From Phycisphaerales bacterium (GTDB lineage Bacteria > Planctomycetota > Phycisphaerae > UBA1845): a stretch of DNA of 64,000 nucleotides. A model generated the notes under the pieces. The model did not search any database and was not told the origin of the DNA. It saw only the letters and a list, made by a program, of their open reading frames with translations. Position 1 is the first letter of the stretch; each line of letters begins with the position of its first letter. The stretch spans positions 36,697 through 100,696 of the forward strand of contig JADZBE010000014.1 of NCBI GenBank assembly GCA_020852275.1, read 5' to 3'. The translations under genes and the position numbers were made by a program. Below, piece after piece: positions 47,110 through 56,158 of the stretch.

Positions 47110-50100
47110 TCAGTCGGGCTTACGAAGGCCCAGCGAGCAAATAATCTGGGGCTCGTCGGATTCCTGTTCCTCGGTGATGCGACTGAGCCGACCCTCGTCA
47201 CGTAGCATCAAAACCAGCTCGGCAAGGGCGTGATCGTCGATGCCGCTCTTGAGTTGGCGGTTCAACGTGTCAATTGCCGCCTGGAGTAGCGGGTATTTGT
47301 AAATCTCTTCGACGGCACGCCGGAGTTGGTCGCCGAATTCCGATCGGCCCCACAACTCATCCTTGATGTCCTCGGCGTATCGTTTGAGCCGTTCGTAGGC
47401 ACGGAACCTGGCGCCGGACGGACGGCCAAGCTGGCCGCCGACTGACTTCTCCTCCTCAACGATTAACTTGACGCCGTTGGCGACCAAGTCGTGGTGGTTC
47501 GCATGTCGATCAAGCGCAGGCGTAGCGGGCGAGCACTCGGCCGACTTCAGGATCGCGAGCTGTGATTCGGTGACGCTGTTGCCATCCTTGTTGATCCAGG
47601 CGAGCGCGTCATTACCGTCCGCCGTGCGAAGGAAGACCAGCGCCCCCTCTGGTTGGATTGGCGTGGGCTGGTGCGGCTTCGTGGAGTAGACCACGTTGGG
47701 CAGTCCCGGAATCGCGGTTTCGAGTTTGGGATCGGCGTCGATGGCGTTCTTCCATATCTGATAGGCATACGACGCAAGATCAACCTCGGTGTCATCGTCG
47801 CCGTCGAGAATCCCCGCCTTCTCGTGATAGAGGTTGAAAAGCGGCATGTCGTTGCGGTCATCATCGAAAAAGGCCTCGTCGGTCCCGACGACCTCGGCGT
47901 TCTCGTGCAGGCGCTGCCGCACGCGCCCGCGCAGGTTGATGATGCGTTCTACGCCGTCGGCGGGAAGGAACGAGTAGCACAGAATCTTGTCGGAGTTCTG
48001 GCCGATGCGGTCCACACGGCCCGCTCGCTGTATTAAGCGGATGATGGCCCACGGCAGATCGTAATTCACGACGATCCAACCGTCCTGTAGATTCTGGCCT
48101 TCGCTCAAGACGTCGGTAGCGATGACAACGCGAAGCTCTTCTGCCGGAGGAATTCTATCTCGCTTCTCGTTGCTGACCGGACTGAATCGCCACGCGATGG
48201 CCGACGGGTTCGATGACTGGCCGGTGACGCCGAGGCACGCCTTGATTTTCGCAGCTTTCAGCCGGTTTTCCAGGTAGTCCACGGTGTCGGCGAATTGCGT
48301 GAAGATCAGGACTTTGTCGTTCGGATGCTTGGCCCCGACCAACTCGACGAGGGCTTTCAATTTCTGGTCACGCGACCAGTCCCATTCGCCGCAATCATTT
48401 AGCACCTTCATCAGCAGGTCGGCGTCGTGCCGCAGGTCCTTCGCAAGGCTCTCGTCGAAGAGGTCGGCGCGAAGCCATTTGAATCGCCGCTTGTAGGTGG
48501 CGGCGTACGCCTGATAGATCTCGCCGGCCCGCTCTTTGAATTGAACGTCGGTCCGCAACCCGCTCGTTTGAATCCCCGGGTCTAAATTGTCGGTGTCGGT
48601 ATTGGATTCCGTGTCGAACAGGTCCGTATCAGCGTCGTTCACGTTGCTGTCGAGCAAACCCATGTCCTGGGTGCCGATCGGCAGCGGTAAATCGTTTTCG
48701 ATTGCATGCAAGAAAATGAAGTTACGCAAAATGTGACGCTCGACGGACAGGACAAAGGCATAGCCGCTGCTTTCAAGGCGTTTGAACAAGTTCGTGCGGC
48801 AAAAACCTTTCAATCGGCTCCCGGCGCGCGACAGGTCGCCGAGCACGCGGGCTTCTTCGTTCGATGGCGGCTTGCCGCCGGTAGGCGCCGGATAGTTGCC
48901 CAACCCGTATCGGGGCAGCGTTAGGCCGTTCACCGTATCGACCACTTTGGGCGCAAAAAGGGCCGCGTATTGGTCGTTAGGGTCGCGCTCATCGACTCTG
49001 AACTTCGCGGTCTTCGGCACGCGGTCCGGGAAGTAGGAGCGCCGACCATCCTCGAATTCAAGGTACTTGCGGCCGTTCGTCGGATCATCCTTGGCGTAAT
49101 TCTCCTTGATGAAGCTCCGCGTGCGGCGCACGAGATACAAGCGCATCAAGTCGCGCCAGTCGTCGGCGTAGGGCGTTTTCTCAAAAGCCTTCAGTGATCG
49201 CACCGGACACTGATGCTGTCGAATGAACTCGACTTCGCCGATTTCTCGGAGTAGCCGCTCGGGCCGAATCCCGATGTCCTTCTCTTCCGGAACAAAGAGC
49301 CGTAGCTGATTCGACAGGTCAAGAAACGTCTTGTTGTACGGAGTCGCCGACAACATGATCACCTGACTGTCGTTCGACTGGATGTACTCCAAAAGTGCCC
49401 GGTACCGCTTGCCCTCGCGGTTACGCAGGTTGTGACTCTCGTCGATGAGCACGAGTCGGTAACGCCGCAGATCAGCCAACTCGTTCTGGGCTTGCGTGAT
49501 TGAGAGTACTTTCCCTCGCATCCGATATTGCGCCCGGTAGTCCTCCCACATGGGGACCAGGTTCCTCGGGCACACAATCAGCGTTTCGATACCGTGGTCG
49601 TCCTCGAAGATCCGAGCGAGCGCAGTCGCCATGAGCGTTTTGCCCAAGCCGACCACGTCGCCGATGATGACACCGCCGCGCTTGTTGAGGTGATGAGCGG
49701 CTATCTTGACGGCGGCTTTTTGAAACTCGAACAGCTTGTTCCCGAAGTCCTTCGGGATGCGGAACTCTGAAAGACCGGCCCGGGCCTCCTGCGACAGGTG
49801 GTACGCCATCTTGATATAGATTTGGTACGGCGGAACGGGTTCAACACCGGCCCAGCTCTGGTCGATGATGTCCGCCAGCTCGTCGGAGATGTCGAGACAG
49901 AACTTGTCCTGCCAACGTTCCTCGAACCAGTTAATCAGCTTATTGCAAGCGTCTTGGTCCACCACATCGACGTTGAGTTCGCCTTGCTTAGACAGGCCGG
50001 CAAACGTCAGATTGCTGCTGCCCAGATAGCCGACGGTTGGCGTGATAGGGTCGGGGCGGAACAGGAGGTACAACTTCGCATGAAGCGGGTGGCGCAAAAA

Positions 50101-50496
50101 GAGCTTTACGATCACCTTCTTGGCTCGAATCTGTGCGGCGAGCCGACGAAGCCCGGTTTCGTCGTCGTTCGTAGGGACGCCAACGGTGAGCTGCTGCCGA
50201 AATTCCTCGGCGAGCTTCCGCTTCAATCGGATGGCGGTCTGGTTGTCGATGCCAACATCGGCCTTGACCAGGCTCAGGGCATCGCGAAGCTCATCCTGGG
50301 GAAGGCGGTGCATCCCGACGAGCAACCGACAGCACCGGCCCTCACCGCCAGCCCACCGCTCTACGTATGAGTCAAGCTGCTTCCAGCCTCGCAGGTTGAA
50401 GTACCCCACGCAAAAATCCGCACGGTCCGACAACCCGAGCGTGTCCCGTAGGGCTGGGAGAAGCGATTGGTCGATGTTGTCGAAGATTCTTGGCAA
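47110..50496 (-). CDS. PLD-nuclease/SNF2-type helicase fusion
   Basis: 1128 residues, apparently from a TTG at 50496. N-terminal phospholipase-D-like nuclease domain with HPLHAKLYLL (H139, K141) and GSSNLT; SF2/SNF2 helicase with Walker A VVGLGKT (281-287), DESH box (352-355), SATP motif III and the C-terminal RecA lobe with VLIFTQFADTVDYL, ATDVLSEGQNLQ and QRAGRVDRIGQ. It is an ATP-dependent translocase carrying a nuclease, and leads the operon 18 bp before the methyltransferase. It is probably the cutting subunit of a restriction-modification pair. Confidence 0.88.
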   Translation of the reverse strand: MPRIFDNIDQSLLPALRDTLGLSDRADFCVGYFNLRGWKQLDSYVERWAGGEGRCCRLLVGMHRLPQDELRDALSLVKADVGIDNQTAIRLKRKLAEEFRQQLTVGVPTNDDETGLRRLAAQIRAKKVIVKLFLRHPLHAKLYLLFRPDPITPTVGYLGSSNLTFAGLSKQGELNVDVVDQDACNKLINWFEERWQDKFCLDISDELADIIDQSWAGVEPVPPYQIYIKMAYHLSQEARAGLSEFRIPKDFGNKLFEFQKAAVKIAAHHLNKRGGVIIGDVVGLGKTLMATALARIFEDDHGIETLIVCPRNLVPMWEDYRAQYRMRGKVLSITQAQNELADLRRYRLVLIDESHNLRNREGKRYRALLEYIQSNDSQVIMLSATPYNKTFLDLSNQLRLFVPEEKDIGIRPERLLREIGEVEFIRQHQCPVRSLKAFEKTPYADDWRDLMRLYLVRRTRSFIKENYAKDDPTNGRKYLEFEDGRRSYFPDRVPKTAKFRVDERDPNDQYAALFAPKVVDTVNGLTLPRYGLGNYPAPTGGKPPSNEEARVLGDLSRAGSRLKGFCRTNLFKRLESSGYAFVLSVERHILRNFIFLHAIENDLPLPIGTQDMGLLDSNVNDADTDLFDTESNTDTDNLDPGIQTSGLRTDVQFKERAGEIYQAYAATYKRRFKWLRADLFDESLAKDLRHDADLLMKVLNDCGEWDWSRDQKLKALVELVGAKHPNDKVLIFTQFADTVDYLENRLKAAKIKACLGVTGQSSNPSAIAWRFSPVSNEKRDRIPPAEELRVVIATDVLSEGQNLQDGWIVVNYDLPWAIIRLIQRAGRVDRIGQNSDKILCYSFLPADGVERIINLRGRVRQRLHENAEVVGTDEAFFDDDRNDMPLFNLYHEKAGILDGDDDTEVDLASYAYQIWKNAIDADPKLETAIPGLPNVVYSTKPHQPTPIQPEGALVFLRTADGNDALAWINKDGNSVTESQLAILKSAECSPATPALDRHANHHDLVANGVKLIVEEEKSVGGQLGRPSGARFRAYERLKRYAEDIKDELWGRSEFGDQLRRAVEEIYKYPLLQAAIDTLNRQLKSGIDDHALAELVLMLRDEGRLSRITEEQESDEPQIICSLGLRKPD

Positions 50497-50675
50497 TGAA
50501 CGAGCCTCGCACCAGCAGGCTAAACGGACGCCCTAAAACGTGGCATTCTAAGCGGTTACGCCGGGGCGTACTAGAAGAGTCTCGCCCGGTCGGCGGATTG
50601 GTCGGCACTCTACGCATCGGTTCCCTGGACCGCCGCGCCGGCATGCAACGGCGAGCAGGGAGTGTGGCCCGACTG

Positions 50676-50993
50676 TCAGACGCCCGTTCCGGGGACGACC
50701 GCGATGCGCTCGTTGAACAGACCCACCGCCTCGCGGCGCTCCTCCGGCGTCAGCCCGGCGGCGTCGAGCAGGCGGTTCCAGTTGTTCCGCAGGTCGGTCA
50801 GGCTTTGGAGGCCGTCGAAGCCGGCGCTGCCGGCCTTGCGGACGTACACGAGGTCTTCGGTCTCGCTGACGGTGACCTCCGCGATGGCCGGGTTGGTCCA
50901 CGACTCACCCAGCACGTAGCCCACGATGGCCGCCATGAACGGCGACATCTCGGTGAACCGGTCGGGATGGAGCTTCTGGGCCAGCGTGTTCAT
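50676..50993 (-). CDS. small protein downstream of the second recombinase
   Basis: 105 residues from the ATG at 50993. The N-terminal half is helical (MNTLAQKLHPDRFTEMSPFMAAIVGYVLGES); the rest contains VTVSETEDLVYVRKAG. The gene follows the recombinase by 39 bp on the same strand. Not recognised. Confidence 0.6.
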   Translation of the reverse strand: MNTLAQKLHPDRFTEMSPFMAAIVGYVLGESWTNPAIAEVTVSETEDLVYVRKAGSAGFDGLQSLTDLRNNWNRLLDAAGLTPEERREAVGLFNERIAVVPGTGV

Positions 50994-51032
50994 GGTGACG
51001 CCTCGATTCGGCGACGCCATTATGGCGCGCCG

Positions 51033-52019
51033 TCAGTAGCTCGCAAAGAACGCGGCCGATTTCTCGGGGTTGTAGCCGCGGCGGTCGTAGAGCTTCGTCG
51101 TGGACGGGTCGCGGTGGCCGACGGCCCGCTGAACCTGCTCCAAGCTGGCGCCGTTTTCGAGGGCGGTCGTGATGAACGTGGCCCGCATGGAGTGGGCCGA
51201 GTAGCCGCGGGTCAGGCCGATTTGGGCGGCGTACTTGCGTAGCACGCGGTCGATGGCGTCCGGGGCCATGTGCCGCCGGGGCGTCTGCGAGCGGCCGTTG
51301 TGCCGGAGCGGGCGAAATAGCGGGCCATCGAAATCGACGGCGTGCCCGGCGGCGGCGAGGTATTCACGGATGCGTTGGGCCGTCTGCGGATGGATGGCGA
51401 GTGCGTCCTTCCTGGCACCCTTGCGAACGACGCGAAGCGAGTCGAAGCCGCGGTTCTGGTGGAGGTCGCCGACGCGGAGCCGGGCGATCTCGGCCCGGCG
51501 GATCCCGGCTTGAAGTCCGACTGAAAGGACCGCCCGATCTCGGAGTCCGTGCACGGTGTGGGCGGGCGGGATGTCGAGCAGCTTCCGGGCCTGGGCCTTT
51601 GAGAACGCGAGCGTGAATCCTTCATCGCGGTTGATGGCCGGACGGCGGACGGACGCAACAGGGTTGCGGTCGGCCTGGCCATGCTCGACAAGGTGCTTGA
51701 ACAGCGACGACAATGCCGCCAGCCGCCGCCGCACGGTCGATGCTTCGGCACCCTCGGTCTCGCGCAGGAAGCGCTCCCAGGCGATGACGGCCCGGTGGTC
51801 AACGTGGTGAAGCTGGTCCGGTGCGGCGATGCCGCAGAATCGCATGAAACGCTGGACGTCTGCCCGGTAGGCCCGGCGGGTCCGCGGCGACTTCTGCTTG
51901 GCCAGCCAGACGGCCTCCTCCGGGACGGCCGCAAGGGATTCGAGGGTCGTTGTGGCGGGTGTCCCCGCCAAGCGTTTTGCGAGCGAATTGGTGGTCGAAT
52001 CGGCGGTCTTTCGGGGCAT
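51033..52019 (-). CDS. XerC/D-like tyrosine recombinase (second integrase)
   Basis: 328 residues. N-terminal SAM-like domain (about 35-125), catalytic domain with R174 (GIRRAE), Lys at 200 or 204, H276-x-x-R279 (AHSMR), H302 (GHRD) and nucleophile Y311. The N-terminal tail is Ser/Thr-rich. It is unlike the tRNA-Gly integrase and may belong to a separate element inserted in the island or to an integron-like module. Confidence 0.88.
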   Translation of the reverse strand: MPRKTADSTTNSLAKRLAGTPATTTLESLAAVPEEAVWLAKQKSPRTRRAYRADVQRFMRFCGIAAPDQLHHVDHRAVIAWERFLRETEGAEASTVRRRLAALSSLFKHLVEHGQADRNPVASVRRPAINRDEGFTLAFSKAQARKLLDIPPAHTVHGLRDRAVLSVGLQAGIRRAEIARLRVGDLHQNRGFDSLRVVRKGARKDALAIHPQTAQRIREYLAAAGHAVDFDGPLFRPLRHNGRSQTPRRHMAPDAIDRVLRKYAAQIGLTRGYSAHSMRATFITTALENGASLEQVQRAVGHRDPSTTKLYDRRGYNPEKSAAFFASY

Positions 52020-52255
52020 GCTCCTCTACGTGATAATCCAGTTTATCATGTGGCAAGGATGCGCCATCTAATTTCGCGCGGCAAGAGTAATTCGATAACT
52101 CGGCCCATCCGGTAACGAACCGCGCCTCGGTTGACGCCATCGAGGACGAACTGCATAGTGAGCACACGTCGCCGATGCAAGGGCTTTTTGAACGCGACCT
52201 TGCGACCAACACGTATGGACCTCAACACTTGAAGAGTCCGGCCGTTTCCGCCCCG

Positions 52256-53644
52256 CTATTCCTTCCGCAGAAAATAGATGCCACGATGCTTGGTATCATT
52301 GGGATCACCCACAGATCTAGCATCCAGCACAATGAACCCTTGACTCTTAAGATGTTGCTTCAGATCGTCAAATCGGTAACGTCTGACGTATATAAGGGGA
52401 TGGTGACCTGCCTTGCAACGAAACATGAACTCCGGCGTATCGCGTATGTTGCTCGTATGGCTCGCACAAAACTCGACGTGGTCTTGTATGGCTTGTTCCA
52501 CGTCACGTTGATTCAGATTAAGTCTACGCGCGACACCACTTGCCAGAAACCCTTTTACTGTCGGTCTCTGCCTTGACGGGACTCTATATGGGTCTTTGCC
52601 AATTTCGTACTTCGGGCGCGCTATCGACACATCCAGAATTGCAACATCCTTCGCTTGCATGCACTCGCGGAGTCCGCACAGAAACCCGTCTTCACCCTTC
52701 TCCAGATTCCCAAACGTACCCCCGAGCATCAGGTACAGTCGTTTGCCACGCGCGCCCGAATTGACCATTTGAGTAATCGGGCCCATCTCCTCTTCAAAGT
52801 CAGCGGAAATGCAGAAAGGCACTTGAAGGCCTGCACGAGAGCCGTCGAGCAAGTCCGCAGCCGTCAATGCCAGATGAAGGTTGATGTCGATCGGAATGTA
52901 CTGTTGAAGCTCCTGGCCGATGTATCCCGACAAGACTTTCTGGTCCAGCAATCCCACGCCAGGTCCAAAGGACACTGCGGCTCCAAATTTGTGAAGCTCG
53001 TGCTCTATCGCGAGTTCGCTGATCGCGTGCGCCACAGCCTGTGTGCTCTTGCTGCCGGAATACTCTGGGTCTCTTTCGAGCGCCCCCCACGCGTCTGCGC
53101 CGGCTTTGTCAAGGTACATTGCTCGGGCATTCCAACCCGCCGGAATACTGACGTTCAAGATCAGCCGTCTGCTAGCGTGAAGGTGGACTCGGCTGGACAG
53201 ATCCGAATGATGCGCTGTACTTGCCTGCTTTCTCAGCGAGGCAACCAGCTTGGGGATTTCATCATGAGCGCTGCACCACTGGATCCCGTTTAGGTCGCTG
53301 GGAACCTTCACTCCCGATTCCACAAGATACTGTGTGCGTAAAGGACCGAGTTTGCTGACAAATATCCCATACTCAAGGATCACATTATCTCGTGGGGCCT
53401 TCTGAGTCAGCTTAGCACCCGAATCATCGATGATGGTGACGTCGTCATCTTCTCCAAACACGAACGCAGCCCCGTCGCATTCGTTGCTTAATTCGATGAG
53501 ACGCGCTAGCGTGTTGGCCCCGCCCGGGAACGCATCCGGATCGTTCCACCACCGCATAACTACGAAGCCTTGCGATTCCAGAGCAGTGGCGACTTCTTCT
53601 GCTCGTGCTTTGCTCTCAGAAGCGCATCCAACAAATATCCTCAC
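52256..53644 (-). CDS. TIR-like NADase fused to EgtD-like methyltransferase
   Basis: 462 residues. Residues about 1-130 are a TIR-like domain of the PF10137 type: FVGCASE, GAAFVFGEDD, PRDNVILEYGIFVSKLG (catalytic-type E91) and VPSDLNGIQW. Residues about 150-440 resemble the histidine-specific/EgtD methyltransferase family (VSFGPGVG 224-231; YIPIDINLHLALTAADLL; LYLMLGGTFGNLEKGE 303-318; LDVSIARP). TIR-like domains of this type act as NADases in bacterial immunity. I know of no characterised protein with this domain pairing. It is coupled by 4 bp (ATGA) to the upstream transporter gene. Confidence 0.8.
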   Translation of the reverse strand: MRIFVGCASESKARAEEVATALESQGFVVMRWWNDPDAFPGGANTLARLIELSNECDGAAFVFGEDDDVTIIDDSGAKLTQKAPRDNVILEYGIFVSKLGPLRTQYLVESGVKVPSDLNGIQWCSAHDEIPKLVASLRKQASTAHHSDLSSRVHLHASRRLILNVSIPAGWNARAMYLDKAGADAWGALERDPEYSGSKSTQAVAHAISELAIEHELHKFGAAVSFGPGVGLLDQKVLSGYIGQELQQYIPIDINLHLALTAADLLDGSRAGLQVPFCISADFEEEMGPITQMVNSGARGKRLYLMLGGTFGNLEKGEDGFLCGLRECMQAKDVAILDVSIARPKYEIGKDPYRVPSRQRPTVKGFLASGVARRLNLNQRDVEQAIQDHVEFCASHTSNIRDTPEFMFRCKAGHHPLIYVRRYRFDDLKQHLKSQGFIVLDARSVGDPNDTKHRGIYFLRKE

Positions 53645-54972
53645 TGGCGCATCCCTTTCGCAAGTAGCACGAGCACAACATGCAGGCCAAGAAACGCAAT
53701 CGGTTCAACTGGAGGCGTGTAACCGGTGACCTTGCAGCCGATAATCGCAGCGGCGGTGAGGAGGGAAGTGCAGACCAAGGCAAGGTCGCGAACCCGCAGC
53801 AATCGACCTAGGGCTACCGGAATGAATACCGATACGTACAGCAAAAGCGCAGCCAGCACGAGCCCCAGAATCTGTTGAAACAACAGGGCAATCAGCAGCG
53901 ATACGCAAAGCACAACAGAAGTCGACAGTGCCAGCGCCTTCGTGTCAGACAGTATACCTTTGGCTCGTGTCGGACCGAGCACATCGTTGCTCGCCGAAAC
54001 AATTGTGTTAAATGCCATCGAATCCAATGTTGAGACAATCGCGGCAAGCACCGCGATTGTCCCGATGACGCTCCAATCGCCGAAGTTGGTGTGGAAGAAG
54101 AGTGGCAACGTTGTCTCAGACACGGAGATCGTGTGGCCAGACTTCCGCATATACACACCGACACCGATGGAGATCAAGAGAAAGAGGACATACTGGCCAG
54201 CGCCAAGCATCAGACCAGCGCGAGCGTGAAAGAGAGATTCGGCGGCCTTAATGCGGATATTCACGTCATGTGAGACAGGCACGAAAAGCATTGGCAGCAT
54301 TAGGTAGATTAGCAGATTGAATGGGGCCGTTGCCGAATCGGCTGCGGCGGTTGTAGGCGTCGGCGCGGAGTGGGTTGTGAAAACCCAGAGGCATGGTGCG
54401 GCATACAGCGCGAGCATGATAATGAGTTGGAGAACATCCGTGTTCGTGACAGCCTGAAAGCCACGCAGGTAGGTGTACGCGAACACTACGAGTGTAGGCA
54501 CCAGAATCACCGCAGCAACGGGAACGCCGGGGAAATACGGGCCGAGAAGTCGCCCTAAGGCAACGAATTGAGATGCGGTGAGCATTTGGTAGACGATCAG
54601 GCCGGTGATCCCAAGCAACGCACGCAGTGGTGGAGACGAACCGCCAAGGACATCGCTGAGTGTAATGCCCTTGCCATTGCGGACTCGTCTGGCGAGTGAC
54701 GAAGCAATGGCCAAGGAAATGAACACAACAAGAGGATCGATTGCAACGGACCAACCAAACTGGTAGCCGAGCGACGCCATATTTAGCGTTGCAGCGCCAC
54801 CAACGAAGGCCATGCTGATGCCTGCACCGAGCCGAAACAGTTTGAACCTTCGGTCGCCAACCACGAAATCAGAGACGGATTCGGTCGCTCTCAGCGCGCC
54901 CCGCTTTGCCAGGAGTGCGACCGCAGGCAGGGACGCCAGAACGAGCACGATTATGAGTTGGTCAATGAGCAT
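53641..54972 (-). CDS. SSS-family Na+/solute symporter-like membrane protein
   Basis: 443 residues, about 12-13 transmembrane segments. SSS-type features: an N-terminal SVSDFVVGDRRF stretch, GISMAFVGGAATLNMASLGYQFGWS, YLRGFQAVTNTDVLQ and VSTLDSMAFNTIVSASNDV. It is shorter than most SSS transporters. It lies immediately upstream of the TIR-like gene, so it may be the membrane arm of a two-gene conflict system rather than a nutrient carrier (inference). GC is lower than in flanking genes. Confidence 0.78.
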   Translation of the reverse strand: MLIDQLIIVLVLASLPAVALLAKRGALRATESVSDFVVGDRRFKLFRLGAGISMAFVGGAATLNMASLGYQFGWSVAIDPLVVFISLAIASSLARRVRNGKGITLSDVLGGSSPPLRALLGITGLIVYQMLTASQFVALGRLLGPYFPGVPVAAVILVPTLVVFAYTYLRGFQAVTNTDVLQLIIMLALYAAPCLWVFTTHSAPTPTTAAADSATAPFNLLIYLMLPMLFVPVSHDVNIRIKAAESLFHARAGLMLGAGQYVLFLLISIGVGVYMRKSGHTISVSETTLPLFFHTNFGDWSVIGTIAVLAAIVSTLDSMAFNTIVSASNDVLGPTRAKGILSDTKALALSTSVVLCVSLLIALLFQQILGLVLAALLLYVSVFIPVALGRLLRVRDLALVCTSLLTAAAIIGCKVTGYTPPVEPIAFLGLHVVLVLLAKGMRQ

Positions 54973-55297
54973 TATCTGATCCGATGTTTCTTGTCGTTGT
55001 TTATCTGCCAGCTCACGCCGAGCCGATTTTGCGACTGATCAAGAATGCCGGGGGCCACGGCGGGAATGTATCTCGTTTAACGCTTTCGCCGGCGGGGCGG
55101 GGCCGCGCGGCCGGACAAGTGCGCGTGCCTCTTGGTCTCGCCCCTCCGGCAGGACCAGCGGATCGTATCGCGCGTGTCATCGGTCGACGGTCCAAGTGCG
55201 TAGGTTCCCGTCAGGCACCCGGCTCATAGCATCGGGTCAGCAAAGTTGGCGTTACTCTCGAAGTGGCCGGGTGGATGCTCGGCCTTCGCGGCAACGC
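54973..55297. other. 325-bp intergenic region, nothing recognised
   Basis: It lies between the start of the symporter gene and the end of paralogue B. No open frame with a ribosome-binding site and no clear hairpin was found. Confidence 0.5.
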
Positions 55298-55585
55298 TCA
55301 GTGTTTTGAACCTGTCCTGCGGCCCTCGTCGCCACGTGGCGACGAGTTCCGAGCCGCAGCCATCTGCTCGTGAATCCAGGAATGCGCCTCGTTCAGCGCC
55401 TTGGCCAGCGGAAGCAGGTCCGCGGGGCCGAACGAGTACGCGTTCTTCCAGGTCTCGCCGTCCCGGTAGGAGCGGCTGACCGTCACGTTGTGCATCGTAC
55501 CTTTCGCGGTCTGGTTGAGCCAGATCGCGGCTTTGACGTTGCGGTACCGGACCTCGTGGACCGGCCTGTTTCCCGACTTGGCCAT
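55298..55585 (-). CDS. small beta-rich accessory protein (paralogue B)
   Basis: 95 residues from the ATG at 55585, with GGAGGTG 5 nt upstream. Core NRPVHEVRYRNVKAAIWL..., HNVTVSRSYRDGETWK, FGPADLLPLAKALNEAHSWIHE. It is closely similar to paralogue C at 62913-63152 and more distantly to paralogue A at 27088-27369. Probably a ssDNA/RNA-binding or scaffold protein of the element; not proven. Confidence 0.75.
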   Translation of the reverse strand: MAKSGNRPVHEVRYRNVKAAIWLNQTAKGTMHNVTVSRSYRDGETWKNAYSFGPADLLPLAKALNEAHSWIHEQMAAARNSSPRGDEGRRTGSKH

Positions 55586-55787
55586 AACGCACCTCCAAAC
55601 CGTTCGCGACGGCCGGAGCGAACCACCCGGTAAGGGCGTTATGGCGGGTCCGGCCCGAAGCGTGCCGTCGTTGGTTGCGGCGAGCAGTGGGCGCTGCGCT
55701 GCTCGCCGGCGACATTGCGGGCGTGCCGTGGGCGGTTGCGGGCAGCGGTGGGTGACTTGGACGCGGGGACGTGGTAGGCAAACCCGC

Positions 55788-55907
55788 ATGAACCCGGCCG
55801 CTATCCTCATGTTCATCGTCTTGGTCGTGGCGTACCCCGATGCGCTCAAGTGGGCGCTGGCTGCGTATCTGCTGATGGTCTGGCGGAACTGGCGACTCGG
55901 GCCGTGA
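55788..55907 (+). CDS. possible 39-aa membrane peptide
   Basis: MNPAAILMFIVLVVAYPDAL followed by KWALAAYLLMVWRNWRLGP: one or two short hydrophobic segments and a basic end. It runs against its neighbours and lacks a clear ribosome-binding site. Confidence 0.35.
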   Translation: MNPAAILMFIVLVVAYPDALKWALAAYLLMVWRNWRLGP

Positions 55908-56110
55908 ATCGAGCCGTTCGCTCGCAGTCACGCGGTCGGCGTCGCCGGCCGACAGCCGATCCAACGTGGTCGGCTGTCTGCTCACGATCGGCGGGATTGC
56001 CGACAGCGTGCGACGTGCAGCGTGCTGCATTCGGTCCAAGGCTGCGGGAATCGCGGCGCGGGGCCGGTCGTACGCGGAGTCAACCTTCTGCAAATCATGG
56101 AAGAAACTTG

Positions 56111-56146
56111 GGCACTCAACCCCGAATCGTCGGGATTGAGTGCCCT
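56111..56146 (-). terminator. terminator of the ParB-like gene
   Basis: Perfect 10-bp stem GGGCACTCAA (56111-56120)/TTGAGTGCCC (56137-56146), its loop containing CCCGA/TCGGG. It lies 13 bp past the stop at 56159. The minus-strand tail AAGTTTCTTC is only moderately T-rich. Confidence 0.6.
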
Positions 56147-56158
56147 TCGGTGCCACCT

